Positions 37,101 through 47,233 of a DNA stretch of 64,000 nucleotides are shown piece by piece. A model generated the notes under the pieces. The model was not told the DNA's origin, made no database searches, and worked only from the letters and a program-made list of their open reading frames with translations. Each line of letters opens with the position of its first letter. Positions within the stretch are counted from its first letter, which is position 1. The DNA is from Desmodesmus armatus (Eukaryota > Chlorophyta > Chlorophyceae > Sphaeropleales > Scenedesmaceae). The translations under genes were made by a program, and so were the position numbers. The stretch is from positions 62,001 through 126,000 of the forward strand of contig VIIQ02000575.1 of assembly GCA_007449985.2 (NCBI GenBank), written 5' to 3'.

Positions 37101-39660
37101 TGCATCTGATGCACTGTTTGATGTTCAGACAACCAGATGACAACTGCATGCTTGCAGGCACCAAATTGCAACCTGAACTTTTGGTGCCAGCGAGTGCTGT
37201 GACATGCATGCAGCTGTTGGCGGCAAAGCCTCTGCTGAACCTGCGTGCTGATGCCAACAGACCCACCCTCCACTGTATGCTATCAGTGGTGTGGTGACTG
37301 CACCGTATTGCAGTTGGCTGTGTTGTGGCGATGGTTGGCAGGCTTGTTGCTGTGACACATGTGCGTGTCGAAAGTGGCTGCAGCAAGGCGGCCGGTATGT
37401 GGTTTCAACGGTGGTTTGAGGTGCTTGTGCTGAAACAGCCACAGTGGCATGTCCACCACAAGCTGGGGCACGGGTATCGCTTGCATGGGGGCACAACTGT
37501 TTGGGTGTGGAGTGTGTTGAGTGCGCTCTGCCTGACGCTCTGCCTGCACAGGCCAGCACGGCAGCAACATGGTGCAAGGAGGCTTGCATCTGTACACAAA
37601 CCGACCGGCTCTGTGTTGGGCCTTGGTCCTCCAGCCACTGCTCTTTTGTGAAGTCCTTGCCTGTCATGCTTTGTTCATGCCAGCTTCGGGGGGTATGTAT
37701 GGCCGGCTTGGCGTGCTGGGCCCACAGTCTGCCCACAGTTGTATGTTTCAGACGCTCAGACAACATGTTTGGCTTGCCTTGCGCTGTCTATGGGCTGTTC
37801 TGCTGCTCAAGCCTTCTCCGCAGCATGGGATGGGGCGCGGACTGGTGTGCAGGGAGGTTGACACGGTGGCAGCATGTTTCACCATCAGTCATCAGTCACT
37901 GACCTTGGCGTGCTTGCAGCCTGTGGTCATGGGAGTGTTTTACAGGCTGTGCTTGGTTCAGCATGCTTCAGTGGTTTGGAAGGCTGGTTGCTTTCACCCG
38001 CATGCCGATGTGCCCATTACAGAGACAGCTCATCTCCTTGATAGGGCAATGGGGATGTTGTTTATAACCAGGGTGGCCCACTTGGGACAGTTTTTCTCTT
38101 TTGTGTGCTTTGTGTCGCTGGTTATGCGCTGTTGACACTGCCGGCATCCAGTCCTGGGTGGCACAGGCAGCCTGTCGGGCTTCTCTGTCTGAAGCCATCT
38201 GTGAGTTTGGCCAACCCTGAAGCAGCAGGGCTATGGGACCATCTGCCCCTGACTGCTGTGTGCTACAGGGGGGTATATATTGCTGAGGCGAGGTTTGCAA
38301 GCAATGGTGCTGCACATCTGTGTGAAGCTCAGCGACCAACTTGGTTGTGCACTGCGGCCATGTGTCCCTGGCATGCTAGCACGCGCCCCTGTCCTGCAAG
38401 TGGCATTGTGCCTGGCGCCATTTGATTTGGTCGGGCGCCAAGACCTTGCCTGGGTGCATGTGCGGGTCTGGCAGTTGCTGCTGTCCCTGGCTGGCTGGAT
38501 CCCTGTCTGCATGGGTTTGTTGATTGCACCACAAGCGGTCGTCATATACCTGGTAGGCTTTCACTGAGGCCATATCACACTGCCGGATTGCAGTTGGGAG
38601 TCGCAACCCTGTGCCAGTGGTGCGCTCGTGGCATGCCGTGGTCATGCTGTGTCCACAGGTTCAACACTTTCGCGTACACTTCGTTCGACAAAGTTTGTGC
38701 TGTTTGAAGCTGGGACGGACTATGCTATTTGAGCTTTCAAAGCTGTGTCTCCGAACATGTGGCTAGCACATGTCACAAGCAGTGTTGTGCGCAGTCTGCA
38801 GGTTTTGGTGTTTATGGCTGCTGGGATCACAAAGGGCAGGGCAGGAACGGGACTACAGATCTATGTGTGCACAGCAGCACGTATGTGTTTGTGTGCGGGC
38901 CTTCTCTATTGGCGCTGCCCCTCAGGGACTTGCCGCGTGCCTCATGCTTAACGTGTGGTGATGAACTGTTGCCGCGTTGCTGTTGGAGGGGTGGCCCTCA
39001 CTCCCGCAGTTGCCGACGGATTGCGTATGTTGACCGATCGCTCTGCGCCGGCTCCGTGACGGCGCTTTTGTGGAATGGGTGTGGATATGTGCCTGCAGGA
39101 CTGGGATGTGCTTGATCATGGTGCTGTGATATTTTGTCACATCCTGTCGTGAGAGTGCAGCAGACGGTGGGTCAGCTGCATCCTGTATGCGTTGCGCTTT
39201 ACTGCGCGGAGCGTGGGCATTGATTAGCAAAGTGCTGGGACAGATATCGCTCTTTATGTTGCAGGCATCAGGCAGCTTCCACATTGTTTGCATCAGTACT
39301 GGGCCAAATAACAGCCCCTGCACCAACTTGGGTTCTGCAATGGGATGAATTACAACAGGCCCCCGCATGAAAGCGGCTCAACAGAGCTCTAGTGTGCGAC
39401 CTCAAGTGCTGGAAAGTTGACCTGGGTGCGCGGTCCTGGCTGGCTCTCTGTAACACTGTTGTGTTTGGAGGCTCCATGAGGCTTGGGGTTTGTGGCTTTT
39501 GCATACTGCTTGTGAGAGGCAGCCGTGAAGCAGCACCTGACCATCGAACAATGCTGAGTCACATGCATGTGCAGTGTCAGTCCAGAGCAATGACTTGTGG
39601 TGCTATGCAAGGCGTTGTCCTGTTGCTGACTGCTTATAAGCCTGGCATTCTGCCCAAAGG
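34132..39660 (+). other. 5.5-kb gene-free G/T-rich block
   Basis: No open frame here shows codon structure, splice continuity or a recognisable motif. The + strand is consistently G/T-rich, like 3' flanks of other + genes, and turns C/A-rich at about 39660. TGTAA motifs occur at 34946-34950 and 39449-39453. It also holds a 15-bp minisatellite (GTGCAGCATGTC units, 34762-34807). It could be a very long KH-gene 3' UTR or a separate non-coding transcript. Confidence 0.45.
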
Positions 39661-40304
39661 TGTCCAGCTAGACAAGCATAAGGCTCATCCTCTCACCCTG
39701 CTGCCACCCCCAACACGCCACCCTACCACCACCTGGATGCATAATGCTGCCAGCTGCACCTTGCGCCTTGCGGCTTCTATCCCCCCCCTGCACTGAACCA
39801 TGCAGAGTGCAGAGTGCTGCAGCAAGCACTGCTCGTTGCTGCTCCACGGCTGCAACTCCACTGGTGCCCACAGGCCGCACTACGGCAGCCGTACAAGGGG
39901 GGCGGGGAGCTCCTTGAGGGGCACTTGTAAGCCCAGGGGGGCGGGGGAGGGGCACCAATACAGCCCAGCTGCTGCGATAACAGTGCTCCAGCCAAATCAA
40001 CCTCGAGGGGAGGGTCACAAGCAAAAACAAACCCATACATGCAAACAACAAGGCACATATTACAAGCAGTGATGCCCGATCCAGTGCTGCAGCCAGAAAG
40101 GATAGCTCTGCATGAAGTAAGCCTGATGCAAGTCCATTCTGGGTCAGTTACTGAAAGTATTTAAGTAGTAAGTGTCAACTACTTTCAGTCAGTCGGTGTT
40201 CGTCACAAAGAGGCCCCGAGAGGCCCAGCCAACCCAATGCAAGCCCCCAGATCCAATCCATGTCCCGCCCTTGTAATACAAGGTGCCACCAACCATGACT
40301 TTAC
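39661..40304 (-). other. 3' part of the AGTRAP-like gene, unresolved
   Basis: C/A-rich on the + strand, so probably transcribed on the minus strand. The last coding exon(s) and 3' UTR of the upstream gene should lie here; a proline-rich open stretch (minus strand, about 39990-39800) is a candidate but unproven. Confidence 0.3.
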
Positions 40305-41180
40305 CTTGGCGACCAGCTCCAGGAGCTGCAGGAAAATCAACCACCCACGGCCTGAGGTGCCAGCAGGCCCTGCACATACAAACACAACGTCACCACCCAT
40401 GTGCACCCCTTTTCTCCAGAGCGATCATGCCAAGGTATGCTGGTAAGGGCGTGCTGCTATTGTCAACCAGCCAAGTGGCACTCTGCCCATCAGGGCGCAT
40501 GGGGCCCTCCTGCCATGAGGCTCGCTGTGCTGCTGAATTGTGCGCTGCTGGATGGGCAGGATGGGACGGCAGGGTCTGCCAGGTGCCTGCCATGCAAACT
40601 GCTGCATCGTGTGGCCTTCGTAAAGGCTTCATAAAGGCCACAGGGCATAAGAATGAGTGTGACTGCCCCCACGCCAGATTACACTGGTAACATGTTTCCT
40701 GTCACCTTTCGCAGTTGCGCGCCAAGAAGGCATGAGGTCTCAAACTGTGACCAGGCTAGCAGTAGTCTACTCACCACCCAGTCCCCTCATCAGGTCGATC
40801 AAGATGCTGCCAGGGATGAACACCATGAACAGGACCAGCAGCTCCTGAGAAGCCATGTAGACTGCAAACAGGCCTAACAGCGCAATGGAGCCGCTGACAT
40901 CTGTTGTCCAAATTGAACACAACAAAGCCTGCAGCAAAATAAGGACAGTGTGAAAAGAAGCTCACTCACAGCAATCACAGGCATGCTAGGTTGTGCATAG
41001 AAGCACACCATGCACCCAGCACTGGCAACCCTCCCAGCCCCGACAATGCTGACAACACCATGCACAGGTGGCACCTCCATCCCGTCCTCCACTCACCAGT
41101 GCGAGGACGGTTACTGCCGAGAGTGCTACATACGAGGCTTTGGCGCCTGTGTAGGCGTTCGCTTGTTGAGCAGACAACAT
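40305..41180 (-). CDS. AGTRAP-like four-TM membrane protein, C-terminus unresolved
   Basis: Three exons fit in phase: 41180-41097, 40928-40775, 40369-40305. They encode about 100 aa with hydrophobic segments SYVALSAVTVLALALLCSIW, SGSIALLGLFAVYMA, ELLVLFMVFIPGSILIDLM and GRGWLIFLQLLELVAK. The order and spacing, including the ID(L)M end of the third segment and a TSGRG turn before the fourth, resemble angiotensin II type-1 receptor-associated protein (AGTRAP/ATRAP), a small trafficking-linked membrane protein. The match is by eye and modest. The last exon after GTAAAG at 40304 was not found. It shares a 190-bp upstream region with the DUF2237 gene. Confidence 0.5.
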
Positions 41181-41370
41181 CCTTGCACGATCGTGTGATC
41201 CAAGAGCTTGGCTGGATTCTGGTGTCTGGTGGGTCACTTCCAATTAGCTCACACCAAAAGTTTTTGCACAATACCTTTCCATTGTTGTTCTCACTGGAAG
41301 ACGCAAGGGTGTCACTCAGGTTGTTGGGTCTTTGGGGACCCTGATGGTTTGTGTGCAGAACCTGGTGCAC
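41181..41370. promoter_or_regulatory. 190-bp shared upstream region
   Basis: Lies between the ATGs of the AGTRAP-like (minus) and DUF2237 (plus) genes; both 5' UTRs and any promoter must fit here, or upstream ATGs/exons are missed (an in-frame ATG at 41332 would lengthen the DUF2237 protein by 13 residues). Confidence 0.45.
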
Positions 41371-42913
41371 ATGAATGCTCGTCAATTGGTTGCTGCCACA
41401 ACTTGTGGAATGCACAGGCTTCTTGCAAGCCTGTTTTGGCTAGCAATGCTGCTGAGGTCCACCGCTCTGGGTGCGGCAGTGAGAAGCACTAGGAACCACA
41501 CAAGCAGGATGAGTGTTGTTGCTGCCGCAGCCCAACAGACACCACAGGTAGGTAGGCAATGCAGCATCCTGCCTTTGCCACTGCAACTGTGCCCAGGTCC
41601 CCTATTGCCATGCAATGGGTGTGGCCAGCAGTGAAGTCTGGCCCATCATGTTCACATGGCATGTGAATGCCAACACGTTGCAGTGTGCATGTTGCCATGC
41701 ATCGTGTTGAAACATCAAGCTGTCACCACACATCAACAGCCAGCAAAGGTGCCTGCACAGACAATTGATCTGTGAATATATTGGCCCTGATTGCAGGCAA
41801 TGAACGTGCTGGGTGGCCCCTTGAAGTGCTGCTGTAAGCAGCCTATGACAGGCTACTACCGCGATGGATTCTGCAGGACAGGCGGCGGCGACTTTGGTGT
41901 GCATGTAGTGTGCGCGCAGGTGTGTAGCTCATCACTTGATAGGTTCATGTGAACTTCGGCATGCTGCAGCACCTCTGCACTGTGCTGCCAGGTCAGCTGC
42001 AACCAGCTTGCTCCCTTCGCAGCGGCCACATGTGGGCTGTGGTTCAATCGCAGTAGTGCAGTGCAGTGCAGCAATGTGTCTTGATTCCTCGGGGGCTCTC
42101 AGCACCCCCTGCGCCTGTGCCATCCCGGGGTGATGCCTTGCATGCACTGTGCGGGCACCTGTCCGCAGAGTTGGCTTGCCACAAGCCATCCTGCTAGCTG
42201 AGGTTGCCACCAAAGACCCGCAACACTGATTCAAACCGGTTGCTGTTCCACTCCTCCGTCCTGCACCCCTGCAGGTCAACGAAGAGTTTCTGCAGTACAC
42301 AGCAGCACGGGGAAACGACCTGTCCACACCCATCCCCGGCATGTTTCCAGGGCTGAAGCCTGGTGACAAGTGGTGCTTGTGCGCAAGCAGGTGTGAAAGG
42401 ATTGCTGCAGGCATATCCATGCTGCATGACAACCTTGTCAATATTCATGGGTGCTGACAGACTGGCACTCACTCATGTCCATGTTTGCTGCATGGACAAT
42501 TAGCTGGGCAATGCCAGGTTTTTAGTCGAAGCCATGGCGGCTTGTGGTGGTTCATGCCTTTCATTTGGGGGACAACAGGGGTGCTGTAGCTGCAAGCTGC
42601 ACTTCGATCCAGATTGCCATACCACCACATCGTGCTGACCAGCAAATTTCTGGTGTGCGCTCAGCTGCCGGCAAGCATGTGGCGTGTTGTTGCCAGAAGC
42701 ACCACTCATATGCCTTTGCAAAGCGTGTGTAAACAAACCGCTTGTGTGGTGTTGCCTGTTCTTCTGCTCAGGTGGAAGGAGGCTCATGATGCAGGAAAAG
42801 CGCCCCCAGTTGTCCTGTCAGGCTGTCATGTACGTGCACTGGACTATGTGGACCTTGCTGTGCTGAAGCAGTATGCAGTAGTGGAGGATGAACAGGACAA
42901 GAGCGAGCTTTGA
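41371..42913 (+). CDS. DUF2237 family protein, 4 exons, 185 aa
   Basis: Exons 41371-41547, 41797-41919, 42275-42390, 42772-42913; all phases close. The first 59 residues (RLLASLFWLAMLLRSTALGA, then Arg/Ser/Ala-rich) look like a transit peptide or signal anchor. The rest is a full DUF2237 domain: NVLGGPLKCC...PMTGYYRDGFC, GDFGVHVVCAQVNEEFLQY, ARGNDLSTP and FPGLKPGDKWCLCASRWKEA, ending in an acidic tail. Known: the family is widespread in bacteria and plants and has no assigned biochemical role; its conserved Cys residues hint at metal or redox chemistry. A TGTAA signal follows 44 bp past the stop (42957-42961). Confidence 0.9.
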
Positions 42914-42956
42914 CGACCTGGTCACCTTGACCTTCTGTAGGCAGTTTTGTTTGGAC

Positions 42957-42961
42957 TGTAA
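42957..42961 (+). terminator. Candidate TGTAA poly(A) signal, DUF2237 gene
   Basis: TGTAA 44 bp after the stop codon, the expected motif and distance for volvocalean algae. Confidence 0.5.
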
Positions 42962-43646
42962 CTCAACCCCCATTCCAGCACTTTGTGAAGCTTCAGCAGT
43001 AGGCTGTTGACATCCTACAAATTGTGCAAAGCAAGCGCCTTGCCAGGGCACGGCCAGCTTGTAACGTGCACATTCATGCATGTCTGCAAGGCTGTGCTGC
43101 GGCATGCAGGCTGTCCATGTCCCTCAGCTGAGCATATACTCGCCGCCCTGAGGGCCTACAGGACTGCTGGCTGGTATCCTGCATGCCAGCGCGCTGCACC
43201 CTGTCAGCACCTGAACCGCCTGCAGCTATAATGCAGTGAGTGTCCGCATGTCGACAAACGACTGCATGTCAATAGCTGTAGCTGGTCGTTGGAATGGCGT
43301 GTTGTTACAGTAATGAATGCATCATGCGTATGCAGGATATGGTATGTCCCCCACAGATCCAGCGCTGGCGTGCGTGTGCACCAGCACTTCGGCAAGGTCC
43401 CTCACGAGTCCTGCTGAGCTGCAGGGTGGACCACTGCCCCAGCTGTCACTGGCTGCTGGCTGTTTGAACCTGCAGTGGACATATGGAAAGCAAGAAATGA
43501 CTTGACGCCTTCAGGAACGGATTACGCTGCTACTGCATCCTATCACTACTGTCGAAGCATGACAGTGAAAAGCAGCTCTACCCCAGCACCGTGAGGCTGC
43601 TCCATTTGTGAGTTGTGCCATGCCACGGAGTAGCTGCACCAGAAGA

Positions 43647-44186
43647 TCACAGCACCACGCCCACCTTCTGCTGCAGCTCTTCTATCTGCTGCCGGGCATC
43701 TGACAGCTCCCGCTTCAGCAGCTCACGCTCTGCTAGCAAAGCCTTGTAGTCTGCTGGAGTAGGGCCTCCCAAGCACACCTTCATGTAGCTGCACGCAGCG
43801 AGCAACAAGCAGATTCCCCAGTGTAAGGCTCTCAAGCGCTATGTCCTTCAGCGCCCGACATGTGCAACAGCGCAACCAGAACAGCAGCAGGGTGGCCAGC
43901 CACTGTGAAACAGAAGGAGCATGCCAGCCCTTCCAATACTCTTCAAGCTCAGGCAATACAACACACAAACTTACTCTATAGCTTGTTTGGGCTTGTCAGG
44001 CTCCTCATATAGCGACACAAGCACTGTACACAAGAAGGCAGGCGAACGGTCAGCTGACGGTGCGGCACAGCCACATGGCCCTGGGGGTGCGTGTCAGAAC
44101 AGGTGCTCACCTTTCGTCAAAGCATCAATCACACCAGCTGACTCCAGGTACTTTCGGAAGGCCTCCTTCTGAACACTGTCCGCCAT
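43647..44186 (-). CDS. FAP174: c-Myc-binding protein homologue (MYCBP/FAP174), 3 exons
   Basis: Exons 44186-44111, 44023-43975, 43788-43647 give 88 aa, close to the size of MYCBP proteins. MADSVQKEAFRKYLESAGV-IDALTK matches the N-terminal helix, VLVSLYEEPDKPKQAIDYMK the conserved centre, and LLAERELLKRELSDARQQIE the C-terminal coiled coil. Known: MYCBP/AMY-1 binds A-kinase anchoring proteins; the Chlamydomonas orthologue FAP174 is an axonemal protein of the central apparatus. Its presence supports a flagellated organism. It lies head-to-head with mitochondrial uS19 and tail-to-tail with the DUF2237 gene. Confidence 0.92.
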
Positions 44187-44795
44187 CCCTGCACACTGCT
44201 GCTCAACTCTGCTGGTGGGGTCCGCTATTCAGGCTCAAAGCGTGCTTGATTGGTTCAACGGTGTAGTTATCGGTCATACATGAAAGAAATCGACAGTGCA
44301 AGCGTGTGACAAGCACTGCTTGTCTGTTGATGTGTTTGACCCAGGGCTTGGGATTATGTCACTTTTGCTGCAGTGACACAATGCTTGTGGATGCACGTTC
44401 TGCTTCAAAGTGATTTTGTACACACAGAATAACGGTCGGTTGTCGAGTCACCACAGCAGCAAATCACTGTTCCAGCCTGCCCAAACACCCACACTTCAGC
44501 TGTGTGCACTTCTCTTGACTGTCATTTGTTCTCATCACACTCTACATTCTGAATCCATCGCTTCCCACCGTCGTGTCCCCAGCTGTTGTGCCCTGCACAC
44601 CATCCCAGGACAGGGTAGATCAGTTGCTACAGCTTGGTGCAAGGAGTGCCAGGTCGGGTTGGTGCGTATCACATCTGCCTCATTGACTCCTTGCATGGTG
44701 TATAGACACCTCTGCAAGCCCTGAAAGCAGCAGCAGTAGCACTTTGTGGTGCCAGCCCAGCAGCAGTCAGGCAGTCACAGACAGCAGGGGCAGCA
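44187..44795. promoter_or_regulatory. Divergent upstream region, FAP174 / uS19m
   Basis: 609 bp between two divergent ATGs; nothing coding seen. Confidence 0.35.
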
Positions 44796-45317
44796 ATGGG
44801 TCGATCAGCCTGGAAGGGGCCGTACGTGGCCGTATCACTTTTGAAAGACGTGATAGCAGTCGCCCGGCAGCATCCAGAGTGGTGGAACAAGACACGCTTC
44901 CAAGGCGCCCCAGCACCAGCTGTCATCAAGACACAAAGCCGCGCCAGTGTGATCCTGCCAGACTTCTTGCGCTGTGTGTTCTTTGTACACAACGGCAACA
45001 AGCGCATGGTGCGGTTGGAGGTGTCGGAGAACATGGTCGGCCACAAGTTTGGAGAGTTTGCTCCCACAAGAAAGGTGCGCTGCGCTGGCTGTGGCAGTGC
45101 ATGTGGGGGCGCCGTGTGAACGACGGGCATGCCTGCAGGGAGTGTGCAGTCTGTGACGCTTTGCACACAGATGACTACAGCATATTGACCAGTTGCAACT
45201 ACACCCGCTGCAGTGGTTGACATCCAACAGCCTGACCCTGTGCAACTGCTGTGCTGTGTGTACCGCTGTGTGTACTGCTCGCAGCTGCCGCAGCACAAAC
45301 CCAAGGGAAAGAAGTAG
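44796..45317 (+). CDS. RPS19: Mitochondrial ribosomal protein uS19, 2 exons, 103 aa
   Basis: Exon 44796-45074 (93 codons) runs [16 protein letters not shown] through [20 protein letters not shown] to [14 protein letters not shown], the full uS19 fold. Exon 45285-45317 adds [14 protein letters not shown], a basic tail like those of mitochondrial uS19; donor GTGCGC, acceptor GCTCGCAG, phase closed. If the intron is not removed the frame stops at 45119 with an atypical Cys/Gly tail. Bacterial-type sequence in the nucleus and the [10 protein letters not shown] insert favour the mitochondrial rather than the plastid small subunit, whose uS19 is plastid-encoded in green algae. It contacts 16S-type rRNA in the head of the small subunit. 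Confidence 0.88.
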
Positions 45318-47233
45318 ACAGCAGTGCAGAGCTGCAGTGCAACAAGCAGCGCATCAGTGCTGTCTTAGCAGCTACAGCTTGGAGCTGGTGATGCCTGCTG
45401 CAGCTGGCTGGCACTGCAGCGCTCAGCACAATGTGGCTTGGCGGCAATGCAGCCCTTCGCAGGAGGCCAGCAGGAGGCACCATGGCTGAGTCAGCCCCAA
45501 CTGCCAGCCCCGGCTGGGCCAGCCACCAACCGAATGCTGTCCACAGCGGTCTGCTGGGCCTCAGAGTCTCCCTCATGATCACAGTGTGACCGCAGCAGCA
45601 TGGCATAGCCTGCCAGTGTGCTGTGATGCGGAACGGTTTGGAGGTCAACACCAAGTTGATTGTTGTTCAGTCCCATATGCTCCACTGTTGTGTGCGCTGA
45701 AACATGCGCACACAATGGACCTTGCTTCTGAGCTTTGGCAAGGTAGGCCTGCTCCCACAGACTGCACTGTCACCTGCAGTGGCTAGCCCATCACTCCAGT
45801 GTGCGGTGCCGGCATCAAGGTGGTTGTCACATGCAAGGTGGTTGCCACATGTGTGTGGTGCCAGCATCAAGATGGTGGTCACATGCGTGTCGCGTGGCGC
45901 ATACAGGGTGTGATGTTACTTGTGGCACCCCCTATAGGGTTTGATGGCTGGTGCCATGAGGCAGCTGGACTACTCTGTCTGCGCGTTTGAATATTGTTGT
46001 TGATTTGGCAGGGAATGGTGTTTCTGCTTCGCCACGCCTTGTGACATGGCGCAGCAAGCATGTCGGCAGCTTCACCGCCAAGCTTTTTCGTTCTTCTTGG
46101 AAGTGTTGGACTCCCTCACTACATAAGCAATGGCCGGCATGCGTGCAAACGTCTGCATGCTTCTTTTGCTTTTTTTTGTTTCGTGCATCATCAACGTGAC
46201 ATCTGGATTCGTCAGATTGTGCATCAGGCCTTCTTGCAGTTCCACTATTTGTGCAACTGCCTTGAAGCCTCGACTGCGGAAGCCTAACAGTGCCACCGAC
46301 ACTCCCTCCTGAAGCTACCAACAGCGGGCGCATGCCGCATGAGGAGTGACGCTGCAACCCAATTGGGGGCAGGTTACGGGGAGTGATGGACCAGGGTGGG
46401 TGATGAACACAGGGAAAAGCAACTCTGCAGCCATTCGATGGCCTGGCAGGGCACAATTCAGGGCACCAAGCACAGATCTTTCTGCTCCCCGACACCCCTT
46501 GCAGGGCTCAAAAAGCATGCACTGTCTAGCTTCCTTGTCAACCTTGAACTGTGGTGCGTGCAAGCAGCTCCTGTTCTTGCCCTGGGTGTGATCTTCACAC
46601 ACTGTACAATGTGCTGTGCTGCAACCATCAGTGAAGTCCTCACCCCACCGCAGCCGTATATTACACAGCTTGGGCACTAGTCCCAGCTACAGCACTCCTT
46701 AAACTCAGAAGGCAGTGGCTACTGTTCTGGCTGGTGTACGCCTGCAAATGATCGCCCAGAATTCATCCTGACAGACGAGGTGCAGCACAGCCAGGCCGTC
46801 ACACCAGTCCTGCATGCATGGCTGATTAAGCATGCAGCATCCGGTTGCATCATGTCAAGTCATACAAAGTCACGAGTCCCCAAATCGTTCTCATACTCGC
46901 ATTGGGCGTTATCAGGCATTTTTCCTTCGTGGTGCTCCATGATGGGGCCGTAAAAGCAGCACGCATTCTGCATGTCGCTCCCTCAGGACACTCCGTGTCC
47001 CACTCTCCTTGCTTCTAGCATTCTATCTGCTGCAATGTCACACTTGTCACTGTTACTTACAACTGGGCAGTACATCAGCCCATTCTCATCGATCCTTCCC
47101 CATCTTTACTCCTTTCTTACATTTCTTGACCTTTTCTTATCCATCTGACTTGGTGTGTATGCTGTGCCGCATAGTATAGCTGAGCTCGCTACAGCAGCTG
47201 TGTGCCGTCACCACTTCTGCAGAGCTCTGAGCC
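45318..47233 (+). other. Gap before CDC14, with a short minisatellite
   Basis: No supported gene. A tandem repeat of GGCATCAAGGTGGTTGTCAC-like units (three diverged copies) occupies 45806-45889. The last ~500 bp (46700-47233) are presumably the CDC14 upstream region. Confidence 0.4.

Noticed and set aside
37125..38135. Long open frames on both strands (213 and 188 aa)
   Set aside because: Their composition follows the local G/T skew, they show no motif, and they overlap each other.
45932..46495. 187-aa minus-strand frame
   Set aside because: No motif, irregular composition, no matching splice sites.
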